From an uncultured Candidatus Melainabacteria bacterium (lineage in GTDB: Bacteria; Cyanobacteriota; Vampirovibrionia; Gastranaerophilales; Gastranaerophilaceae), in NCBI GenBank assembly GCA_934692665.1, contig CAKUUG010000038.1, forward strand, positions 1 to 15,348: a DNA stretch of 15,348 bases, in the 5' to 3' direction. Below, one piece after another: positions 6,808-13,333 of this stretch. Below the pieces are notes generated by a model. That model made no database searches. It saw nothing but the letters and a program-made list of their open reading frames with translations, and was not told where the DNA came from. Numbering within the stretch: the first letter of the stretch is position 1; each line of letters starts with the position of its first letter. Made by a program: the position numbers and the translations under genes.

Positions 6808-8688
6808 AATATCTTCGTAACGATAAAAGCGTATTTTGAAAGGTTTTTTCTTAAGAGCTGATTTTATGTTGTTTTCTAATGTATTTTTGTCTTTTACATC
6901 CGAAAACAAATCTTTTGGATAAAAATCAATTCTTTTTTCTAAAATGCATTTTGAAATTTCTGAAGTTTCGAAATTTTTCATAATTTCAAATTGTTTTTTA
7001 GCTTTTTCCAGCGTTTTTGTTATATTTTCAGTGATTTTGTTTTCTTGGTCTAGTTCTTCTTTTATTGTTTTTAGTGAATTTTCAAAATCTTGTACTATTA
7101 GTGCTGTTTTGTATAATTCATCGTGTGTTTTGTTGAGTTTTTTTATAATGTCATTTTTGTTTAATTTGGGCTCAATGTTTTTTAAGTCTATTTTTTCTAT
7201 TTTTGTCGAATTTTTTAGAGCTTCGTCTAAATTTATATTTTCAAAACCATCTATTTGAGCACCACCCGTTGAAGAATTGATAAGTTTCAAATTTGGTCTT
7301 TCGTTGTTCAAAATTTTTGCCAATTGTTCAAAATAATCAACAAAATAACTGTATGCTATTTGTGTTGGCAAAAAATCGCCGTTTTGGCTTTTTATTGTAC
7401 AGATATTTTGGTTGAGTCCAAGAACGTATTTTTTGAGTCTTTTGTTTGCTTTTTCTTCGGATTCGTTTTCTTTTTTCATATTTTTAACGAATTCTTCCCA
7501 GTTTTTTGGTTTTATTGTGTATTTTCCATTTTCAAAAAAACACTCCAAATTGTCCGCAACAGCACCTTTCGTGTAGCATTGTTTGTCTTTGAATGCCAAA
7601 TCTTGTCCAACTAAAATTATTTTTTCAAAACCCATTACACAAGCAGACAAAAACGCACTGATAGAAACAGTTCCACTGCTTGTCAAATGATGATTTATTG
7701 AAAGAACATCTCTTAGCCAATTGTTCAAAAAGTTGTTTTCAGTGATGTAGTTGAATGTTTTTTTTGTTTCTTTTTGAAAAACATCAGGATATGAAAAAGG
7801 TTCTAAAATAAAATAACATTCATCGGATTTTAGATTTTCAAAATGCGAACAGTTGTTTCTTGCATCAATATTTACAACAAAATCAGGCGTTATGTTGTTT
7901 TGTGTCAACAATTTTAAACTTTGGTTGACTGCAAAAATAACAACATTGTCTTTGTTTTTTTTGATTGTTTCAATATTTTCAAAAAGCGATGCACCGGCAG
8001 ATAAAATGAGAGCTGTTTTTCCTTTGTAAATATCAACAAGCTGCATAATATCAGGGTTTTTTATTATTTTTTTTAAATTTAAAAAAGTATAATAAAGCGT
8101 AGTCAGGTTTTGTTTTTCTGTATTTTTTTTCGCACAGATTTCGCCTATTGTTCTTTGCGAAATATTGAAAATATTCATTATGTCGTTTTCAAACAGTTTT
8201 TTGTAAGAATTTAAAAACGAAATCGAAAGTTGAGAATTTTCACTTCCGATTTTTTTTATCAAGTCTTTTATCTCTTCTTCGTTTGTTGCAGTAAAAACGT
8301 TTTTTCTATAAAGAGCATCTATTTGTGCGATTTCTAAAACAAATTTTAGTATATCGAGGTTTGGTTCATATAGAATAATTTTGCCATCGAAAATATTTGA
8401 TATTTCATCAATTAAATACCCCAAACCCAAACCATAAACAATAACAATAGAATTTTCATCTGTTTTGTTTTTTAGGTTTTGAGCAATATTTTTGCTCTCT
8501 AAAATTGCACTGTTTTCGTCATGAAGAGGAATATTACAGAACAAAAGGTTGTATTCATCATTTTTGGTTTTTGAAAGAGAAAAAATTGACTTTTTGTAAT
8601 CTGTCCCTAAAATCTTATTAGCAAGGTCTTGATTGTAGCTTGCGATATTTTGTAAATTTTTCGATAATACTTTATTTTCCATAGTCAA
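6775..8688 (-). CDS. DUF115 / Maf-type motility accessory protein, putative glycosyltransferase
   Basis: 637 residues. The core matches the DUF115 family (motility accessory factor Maf; also described as 6-hydroxymethylpterin pyrophosphokinase MptE-like): ALILSAGASL (SAGASL at 230-235), ITPDFVVNIDAR about 40 residues later, and GTVSISAFLSACVMGFEKII leading to GQDLAF (361-366) followed by a Tyr-containing loop. In Campylobacter, Helicobacter and Clostridium, Maf proteins transfer nonulosonic sugars to flagellin; the target here is unknown. A Rossmann-like N-terminal part (IVIVYGLGLGYLIDEI) precedes the core, and a coiled-coil stretch (about 525-590) follows it. The annotated start is TTG; ATG six bases downstream, at 8682, is the better candidate. 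No Shine-Dalgarno sequence is present, and TATAAT lies 14 bases upstream of the ATG, implying a nearly leaderless mRNA. The 3' end overlaps the CheW gene. Confidence 0.85.
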   Translation of the reverse strand: MTMENKVLSKNLQNIASYNQDLANKILGTDYKKSIFSLSKTKNDEYNLLFCNIPLHDENSAILESKNIAQNLKNKTDENSIVIVYGLGLGYLIDEISNIFDGKIILYEPNLDILKFVLEIAQIDALYRKNVFTATNEEEIKDLIKKIGSENSQLSISFLNSYKKLFENDIMNIFNISQRTIGEICAKKNTEKQNLTTLYYTFLNLKKIIKNPDIMQLVDIYKGKTALILSAGASLFENIETIKKNKDNVVIFAVNQSLKLLTQNNITPDFVVNIDARNNCSHFENLKSDECYFILEPFSYPDVFQKETKKTFNYITENNFLNNWLRDVLSINHHLTSSGTVSISAFLSACVMGFEKIILVGQDLAFKDKQCYTKGAVADNLECFFENGKYTIKPKNWEEFVKNMKKENESEEKANKRLKKYVLGLNQNICTIKSQNGDFLPTQIAYSYFVDYFEQLAKILNNERPNLKLINSSTGGAQIDGFENINLDEALKNSTKIEKIDLKNIEPKLNKNDIIKKLNKTHDELYKTALIVQDFENSLKTIKEELDQENKITENITKTLEKAKKQFEIMKNFETSEISKCILEKRIDFYPKDLFSDVKDKNTLENNIKSALKKKPFKIRFYRYEDILTDCKSIILE

Positions 8689-8711
8689 TATGGTACATTA
8701 TAAGGGTAGTT
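8689..8711. promoter_or_regulatory. Very short divergent start region, minus-strand -10 box
   Basis: Only 23 bases separate the divergent starts. On the minus strand TATAAT occupies 8702-8697, placing a transcription start near 8690-8689, next to the DUF115 start codon; its -35 (TTTAAG, 8725-8720) is weak and lies inside the neighbouring coding sequence. On the plus strand AAGGG (8703-8707) is the ribosome binding site for the 8712 gene, so its promoter must lie inside the DUF115 gene. TTGTAA at 8650-8655 with TATTTT at 8673-8678 (17-base spacer) is a possible, unproven match. Confidence 0.5.
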
Positions 8712-9314
8712 ATGGCAAACTTAAAAAACAGATTTATACTTTTTATTGTAGTTTTATTTTTTGGATTTTTTCTAAATCCAATAAGTGCTAACGATAACAT
8801 AGCAAAAGTCCAAACAAAAGACTATGACGGGATTTATGACAGTTTGGTTGAGGCTGATTTTGATTATATTTTTGGGCTTGACCCTTATCAGCCCGATGAA
8901 TATACAAAATACATGTATTCGCCTTATCCACTGTTTAGAAGTGGTGTCAATTTGATTTTTAAATCAAAAGTAATTCCTCCGGGGTATTATCTTTTGACAC
9001 CTAGAGAAAAAAACGGAAAAACTTACGTCTTGTTTAAAGAAAACGGCAGAGTTTCTTTTGTTATTCCTGTTTATGATGAAGATTGGATATTGGAAACTTT
9101 TTATGATGACAAATTGCCAAAACCAAACAAAACAAAAACTCAAAAACTCAGAGATAAAACAATGGATTTTATCGGAAAACACTGGGGCGACAAAAACCAA
9201 AGAACTCCCATTCCAAAATCTTATATCGAATTTAATGATAGAGGAATTTACTGGGACATGATATTATATTATGGAGATAAAAAATACTATCTTTTGTTCA
9301 AAAAAGAGGATTAA
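8712..9314 (+). CDS. Secreted protein of unknown function
   Basis: 200 residues. The N-terminus is a clear signal peptide: basic MANLKNR, a hydrophobic core (FILFIVVLFFGFFLNPI) and a likely signal-peptidase-I site after SAN or ISA, with no lipobox cysteine. The mature part is rich in Tyr, Asp and Lys and appears mostly beta-stranded (for example IPPGYYLLTPREKNGKTYVL and IYWDMILYYGDKKYYLLFKK). I do not recognise a family. It is the first gene of a closely spaced plus-strand run, with AAGGG five bases before the ATG, and ends three bases before the next start. The protein is probably periplasmic or exported. Confidence 0.8.
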   Translation: MANLKNRFILFIVVLFFGFFLNPISANDNIAKVQTKDYDGIYDSLVEADFDYIFGLDPYQPDEYTKYMYSPYPLFRSGVNLIFKSKVIPPGYYLLTPREKNGKTYVLFKENGRVSFVIPVYDEDWILETFYDDKLPKPNKTKTQKLRDKTMDFIGKHWGDKNQRTPIPKSYIEFNDRGIYWDMILYYGDKKYYLLFKKED

Positions 9315-9317
9315 TTA

Positions 9318-10184
9318 ATGAAAAAAACTATTTTTTTGTGTTTACTTTCGATATCAATGCTTACTTTTTCAGCTTTTGCAAACCCTACTTCAGAAGTTAA
9401 AACACTTCTAAAAAAACACAACAAAGCAATGCAAAACCACGATATAGAAAAAATAAAATCTTTTTATTCAAAAGACTACAGAAGTTCTGATGGTTTTGAT
9501 TTGGCTGATACGGAAGATATGCTCCAAAAAACATATTCTTCGTACAACAATATAAAATACAAAACAAAAATTATAAACATAGAAGCAAAAGACAATTGGG
9601 CGCTTGTTCAGATGAAAGATGAATCAAGAGCAAAAGTTTATCCTGAAAATAACAAAAAATACAGAGGCAAAGCAGGTTATTTGAGTGGAAAAAGTACCTA
9701 TAATGTGTATTTAACAAAAGAAAAAAATGAGTGGAAAATTTTGCGTGATGAAATGCTCACAGAAGAAACCTCTCTTGTTTATGGTGTTGCAAGAAAAATC
9801 GATATGGAATTGAATACTCCTGTTTTTATCAAAAACAACTGTGATTACGATTTGTCTTTAAAAATGAAAAAATCAGACGACATAATCGCTCTGGGTTCAA
9901 TATCTCGAGAAGAAATTACATATCCTGTTAAAGACTATACAGAAAAATTTAGAAAAATTCCCCAAACAGGAGAATTGGAAAGACTAGTCAAAGCAAATAA
10001 CAAAAATTTAAACGAATATGCAATTGCAAGTATCGGTTTTACAAAAGTTTCTGTTAATGAAGAAATTACAAAAGCAAAAATAAAAATAATCGGAATGGCG
10101 TATTTGATGAAAAGAATAAACATGGAAAAACCTATTTCGAATCCAAAAGTTCAAGAAAAAATTCTTGTAGAAAATAAAAAATAA
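9318..10184 (+). CDS. Secreted protein with NTF2/SnoaL-like N-terminal domain
   Basis: 288 residues. The signal peptide is MKKTIFLCLLSISMLTFSAF, with a probable cleavage after AFA at about residue 21; Cys8 lies in the hydrophobic core and is not a lipobox. Residues about 25-150 look like an NTF2/SnoaL-type cone domain: LLKKHNKAMQNHDIEKIKSFY (helix pair), a mid-domain DNWALVQMKDESRAK strand, then STYNVYLTKEKNEWKILRDEM. This fold is used both by enzymes and by non-catalytic binding proteins, so no function follows. The C-terminal half (about 155-280) is unassigned. AGAGGA lies upstream of the start. The gene sits between another secreted protein and lspA with only 2-3 bases between genes, so it is almost surely in one operon with them. 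Confidence 0.78.
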   Translation: MKKTIFLCLLSISMLTFSAFANPTSEVKTLLKKHNKAMQNHDIEKIKSFYSKDYRSSDGFDLADTEDMLQKTYSSYNNIKYKTKIINIEAKDNWALVQMKDESRAKVYPENNKKYRGKAGYLSGKSTYNVYLTKEKNEWKILRDEMLTEETSLVYGVARKIDMELNTPVFIKNNCDYDLSLKMKKSDDIIALGSISREEITYPVKDYTEKFRKIPQTGELERLVKANNKNLNEYAIASIGFTKVSVNEEITKAKIKIIGMAYLMKRINMEKPISNPKVQEKILVENKK

Positions 10185-10186
10185 CT

Positions 10187-10684
10187 ATGAAACCAAAAAG
10201 CCCAAAAGCACTTATATTCTATTTTTTAATGAGTTTGATTTTGTTGGATTTTGGAAGACAAATCGAAATCATCAGCTACAGACCTGCTGTTGCAAATTTT
10301 AAAAACTCGATTTTTTCTATTGAACACATTTACAACTCAGGCAGTGCTTTTGGAATGTTTCAAAATGCTACTTTGTTTTTGAGCGTTTTTGCATTTTGTG
10401 TCAGTGTTTTGCTTTTTATTTTTGTATACAAAAACATAAAATTCCAAGACAAATTCCTGCTTCTGTCTTTTACATTAATAAACGCAGGCACTTTGGGAAA
10501 TTTAATCGAAAGAATAAAACTGCATCATGTGGTCGATTATATAAAATTGAGTTTTGTTAATTTTCCTATTTTTAATATGTTTGATATCATGATTTGTTTA
10601 GGGATTACAATTTATGTTGTTTTTGTTTTAATTGATATTGAACAAATAAAAAAACGACTAAACAAAAATGGAAATTCTAATTAA
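10187..10684 (+). CDS. lspA: Lipoprotein signal peptidase (signal peptidase II), divergent
   Basis: 165 residues, four predicted membrane helices, close to the usual 150-170 of LspA, the inner-membrane aspartyl protease that removes signal peptides from lipidated prolipoproteins. Family motifs seen: D21 in the first helix, N50-S-G-S-A-F55, G104-N105, R109, V-V-D117 and F-N130-x-x-D133. D117 and D133 correspond to the catalytic Asp pair of structurally characterised LspA. Departures from consensus: Glu108 where NxxDR normally has Asp, Phe132 where FNxAD has Ala, and Gln25 where DxxxK has Lys. It is probably active but atypical. There is no Shine-Dalgarno sequence and the start is 2 bases after the previous stop, indicating coupled translation. 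It overlaps the pseudouridine synthase gene by 17 bases; lspA next to an rluD homologue is a common arrangement in bacteria. Confidence 0.88.
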   Translation: MKPKSPKALIFYFLMSLILLDFGRQIEIISYRPAVANFKNSIFSIEHIYNSGSAFGMFQNATLFLSVFAFCVSVLLFIFVYKNIKFQDKFLLLSFTLINAGTLGNLIERIKLHHVVDYIKLSFVNFPIFNMFDIMICLGITIYVVFVLIDIEQIKKRLNKNGNSN

Positions 10685-11609
10685 CGAAAATATCAACAAA
10701 AGACTGGATGTGTTTTTATTGGATTATTTGGATTGTTCAAGAAACCAAATGGCTTCTTTGATTGAGAACAATTTTGTTTTCGTAAACAAAAAAAATCAAA
10801 AACCTTCTTACAAATTGAAACAAAACGATTTAGTCGAATATGATGAAGAAAAAATTTCTGATTTTTTAAATCCTGTAAAAAAACTTTTGCCTTACGAATT
10901 TGATTTGGATATCAAGTATGAAGACGATTGTGTCATTGTTTTGAACAAACCAAAAGAGCTTCTTGTTCATCCGACAAAATTTGAAAACCAAAAGACTCTA
11001 GCAAATATTCTTCTTTATCATTGCAAAAATTTGGCGAATATGGATTCTTCTCGTCCGGGAATTGTTCACAGATTGGACAAAAATACCTCAGGTTTGATGA
11101 TTGCAGTAAAAAAAGACGAAGTTTTTGAAGATATAAAAAATCAAATAAAAGAAAAAACTTTGATTAGAAAATATAAAGCAATAGCTTTGGGAAATTTTAA
11201 AGAAAAACAAGGAATAATAAATAAACCCCTAATTCATTATATAAAAGACACGGTGAAGATGACCATATCGGACAAAGGGCTGGAAGCTGTTACGCATTAC
11301 AAAGTTTTAGAAGAATTTAAAGGTGCAACTTTAGTCGAATTGGAATTAAAAACAGGCAGAACGCACCAAATCAGAGCTCATCTTTCGAGTATTAATCATC
11401 CGATTTTTGGGGATAGTTTGTATGGAGCAAAGAGTTTTATGATTAATGAATTTTATAATCTAAAAACTACAGAGCAGTTGCTTCAGTCTTATTATATTTC
11501 TTTTGTTCATCCGAAAACGAAAGAAAGAATGGAATTTTCTCTTTCAGAAGACGAATTTAGCGAAGATTTTATTAAAGTTTTAAAATTTTTAAGGAGTAAA
11601 AACTTATGA
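10668..11609 (+). CDS. RluA/RluD-family pseudouridine synthase
   Basis: 313 residues, normal for the family. It isomerises specific uridines to pseudouridine in 23S rRNA (or tRNA). The N-terminal S4 RNA-binding domain covers about 1-60 (NKRLDVFLLDYLDCSRNQMA, VFVNKKNQKPSYKLKQND). The catalytic domain begins with YEDDCVIVLNKPKELLVHPT; the signature HRLDKNTSGL starts at H134 with catalytic D137. Later motifs are LIRKYKAIALG, TGRTHQIRAHLSSINHPIFG and DSLYG. The presence of S4 favours the RluD/RluC branch over RluA, but the exact target cannot be read from sequence. It overlaps lspA by 17 bases and the next gene by 4 (ATGA). Confidence 0.95.
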   Translation: MEILINENINKRLDVFLLDYLDCSRNQMASLIENNFVFVNKKNQKPSYKLKQNDLVEYDEEKISDFLNPVKKLLPYEFDLDIKYEDDCVIVLNKPKELLVHPTKFENQKTLANILLYHCKNLANMDSSRPGIVHRLDKNTSGLMIAVKKDEVFEDIKNQIKEKTLIRKYKAIALGNFKEKQGIINKPLIHYIKDTVKMTISDKGLEAVTHYKVLEEFKGATLVELELKTGRTHQIRAHLSSINHPIFGDSLYGAKSFMINEFYNLKTTEQLLQSYYISFVHPKTKERMEFSLSEDEFSEDFIKVLKFLRSKNL

Positions 11610-11848
11610 ATATTATGAATATTAATTTGGAATTGTTTGATGTTTGTTATTTTTTGGCAGGATTTGTTTTAGCATCTGTCGTTTTTCTTTTTTATGCAAA
11701 CAATCTAAAAAAAGAAATTAAATCTATAAAAAGACAATATGAAAAAAAATCTGTAGGTATGGATGATTCTTCTCTAAAAGTAAAAACATTGGAAAACAAA
11801 ATCAAAACGCTGGAAGCTGCACTCAAAAAACAAATAGAAAATAGCTAG
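11606..11848 (+). CDS. Small membrane-anchored coiled-coil protein
   Basis: 80 residues. One N-terminal membrane helix (about 10-30, VCYFLAGFVLASVVFLFYA) is followed by a strongly charged Lys/Glu helix with heptad-like spacing (LKKEIKSIKRQYEKK, then LKVKTLENKIKTLEAALKKQ), consistent with a cytoplasmic coiled coil. The layout recalls LapA-type small membrane proteins, but I see no specific signature. A strong AAGGAG (11591-11596) nine bases upstream supports the start, and the ATGA overlap with the pseudouridine synthase supports co-translation. It is the last gene of the tightly packed run. Confidence 0.75.
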   Translation: MNIMNINLELFDVCYFLAGFVLASVVFLFYANNLKKEIKSIKRQYEKKSVGMDDSSLKVKTLENKIKTLEAALKKQIENS

Positions 11849-11880
11849 AAAAATATCAAGTCAGGCAATTATTTTTTTAG
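11845..11880 (+). terminator. AT-rich hairpin after the operon, possible weak terminator
   Basis: CTAGAAAAATA at 11845-11855 pairs with TATTTTTTTAG at 11870-11880 through 11 base pairs (one G-U in RNA) around a 14-nt loop. The left arm contains the stop codon of the preceding gene. The stem has almost no G-C pairs, so termination would be weak; it may only attenuate read-through into the downstream histidine-kinase-like gene. Confidence 0.25.
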
Positions 11881-11903
11881 AAAAAACCGTCTATTTTAAA
11901 ACT

Positions 11904-12539
11904 ATGGAAAAAACGATAGATAAAATTAGTAATACAATAGACGAAAACGAAAAACTCATTGCAAACATTCTTCATGATATAAAAAGCCCTCTTTTTAGTA
12001 TAAAATTGGGTCTGGAAAAAAAACTCGACACTCAACTGAATGTTGATATTTTTGAAACTGTAGTTGATATTTTAGAATATATTGAAAACTTCTTGGTCGA
12101 TTATAGTTTCAAAATCGGAAAATTCAAGAATAAAACGGTTTTGATTGATATAAAAAATTTAATCACTCAAAAAATCGAAAATTATAAATATATTTTTATT
12201 AACAAAAATATTCACATTGATATTATTCAAGAAGAAACCGAAAACTTTGAAATTTCACAAATCGGGATTTTTTTATCAAGTATTATTGGAAACATAATCT
12301 CAAATATCGCTTTCCACGCAAGCAAAAACTCCACTGCCCAAATAATAATCAAACACAAACTCTGCGGTATATACTTGGAATTCAAAAACGCATACGACAC
12401 TCAAGAAAACAATTTCAACTTAGGACTCGAATTTTGCAAAAAATTGATGTGCAAAACTCAAACAAAAATGTCTTTTTCAAAAACAAAAGATAACGTCACC
12501 GTAAAACTAAATATTCCTGATTTAACAAAAGGGAAATAA
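11904..12539 (+). CDS. Small soluble histidine-kinase-like protein with degenerate ATP-binding site
   Basis: 211 residues without a membrane helix or sensor domain. A HisKA-like region holds H24 in LHDIKSPLFSIKLGLE, matching the H-box pattern. The C-terminal half resembles HATPase_c: the N-box pattern is present (GNIISNIAFHASKN, N130 and N134), and NLGLEFCKKLM (172-182) matches the end of the G2 box. The G1 box, normally DxGxG, is absent (FKNAYDTQ in its place), and the leading G of GxGLGL is missing. Nucleotide binding and kinase activity are therefore doubtful; it may be a phosphotransfer or dimerisation partner or a pseudo-kinase. No response regulator is adjacent, though the Che-like genes in the window are possible partners. 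It has no evident Shine-Dalgarno sequence and lies 55 bases after the preceding gene. Confidence 0.72.
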   Translation: MEKTIDKISNTIDENEKLIANILHDIKSPLFSIKLGLEKKLDTQLNVDIFETVVDILEYIENFLVDYSFKIGKFKNKTVLIDIKNLITQKIENYKYIFINKNIHIDIIQEETENFEISQIGIFLSSIIGNIISNIAFHASKNSTAQIIIKHKLCGIYLEFKNAYDTQENNFNLGLEFCKKLMCKTQTKMSFSKTKDNVTVKLNIPDLTKGK

Positions 12540-12546
12540 TTTCTTT

Positions 12547-12576
12547 TTGCCATAAATTCAATATTGCTGTTATAAT
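12547..12576 (+). promoter_or_regulatory. Strong sigma70-type promoter with extended -10
   Basis: TTGCCA at 12547-12552 and a perfect TATAAT at 12571-12576 are separated by 18 bases. TG at 12568-12569 plus one base gives the extended -10 pattern TGnTATAAT. The predicted start of transcription near 12583 leaves a leader of about 15 nt containing the AGGG ribosome site (about 12589-12592) of the 12598 gene. This is the best promoter match in the window. Confidence 0.8.
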
Positions 12577-12597
12577 AGAACGAAAAAAAGGGAAAAG

Positions 12598-13242
12598 ATG
12601 GTGGAAGTTTTTGAAAAGCAAGTTGATGAGTTTGTAAAAAGATTAAGAAATTTTGATACGAGTGTTTTTGAAAGAAAAATTTTCAATCCTTGGAATGAAT
12701 TTGATGAAAACGATATTTCAAAAGATGCACCAAATCTAAGAAGCGAAAATCTGAAAAAATATTTACTTGAAAAAGAAGGTGCAAAATACATTTTAATTGC
12801 AGAATCCCCTAGCACGGGTGCGAGGTTTTCAGGTATTGCAATGACATCAGAAAAAGTAATCAACACGAACAATCTGGGGTATGATTATACTTCTTTAAAA
12901 TCAAAAGACAAAAAATATGTATATGAACTCACTGCAAAAAAAGTCTGGGATGAGATTTTAAAGAGTAAAAACAAATTTGTTATGTGGAATGCTTTTGCTT
13001 TTAATATCCACGAAAAAGAAAATCGCTGGTTTGAAAATCCCACAAAAGAAGAACTATATTTGAATTTGGATTTGTTGAATATGTTTTTAACTTTGTATAA
13101 AGAAGCAAAGATTATAACAGTCGGACTTACTGCAAAAAATGCTCTCGAAATACTGAATTTTAAAGACTTTGAAAGCATAAGACATCCTTCGAATGATTTT
13201 AAAAAAGAATTTCCGAAACAATTTGAAAAATATATCTATTAA
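12598..13242 (+). CDS. Uracil-DNA glycosylase superfamily protein
   Basis: 214 residues. The fold pattern of the UDG superfamily is visible: a first strand ending in motif ILIAESPS (65-72), which matches the GEAPG position of family 4/5 enzymes, then FSGIAMTSE (77-85); a strand FVMWNAFAFN with N131; a strand IITVGLTAKNAL; and motif RHPSN (H196-N199), the DNA-intercalating HPS-type loop. Enzymes of this superfamily excise uracil or other damaged bases from DNA. The first motif departs from GEAPG (Ser in place of Ala and Gly), and no iron-sulfur cysteine set is present, so the substrate is uncertain. The start is supported by AGGG. It is transcribed alone from its own strong promoter and is not obviously linked to its neighbours. 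Confidence 0.72.
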   Translation: MVEVFEKQVDEFVKRLRNFDTSVFERKIFNPWNEFDENDISKDAPNLRSENLKKYLLEKEGAKYILIAESPSTGARFSGIAMTSEKVINTNNLGYDYTSLKSKDKKYVYELTAKKVWDEILKSKNKFVMWNAFAFNIHEKENRWFENPTKEELYLNLDLLNMFLTLYKEAKIITVGLTAKNALEILNFKDFESIRHPSNDFKKEFPKQFEKYIY

Positions 13243-13333
13243 AAAATGTAAAAATGGTATTGTTTTTTGATTTTTTTAATAATAACATGATTTGTACCCG
13301 TATATTAATAATTAAACGATAAGGTTAGATTTA
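13243..13333 (+). promoter_or_regulatory. Intergenic region upstream of the diguanylate cyclase
   Basis: 91 bases, extremely AT-rich with T-runs at 13262-13268 and 13271-13277. TATATT at 13301-13306 could be a -10 box, but no clear -35 is seen. AAGG at 13321-13324 is a plausible ribosome site nine bases before the ATG. I see no convincing terminator hairpin for the preceding gene. Confidence 0.35.

Noticed and set aside
6944..7258. 104-codon plus-strand frame inside the DUF115 gene
   Set aside because: Antisense to the coiled-coil coding part; Phe/Ser-rich with no supporting signals.
11870..11880. T-run as a phase-variable tract
   Set aside because: Runs of 7-8 A or T are frequent across this AT-rich window, and this one lies in a gap, not in a coding frame.
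12570..12872. 100-codon minus-strand frame over the UDG-like gene start
   Set aside because: It overlaps a strong plus-strand promoter, ribosome site and a conserved motif of the real gene.
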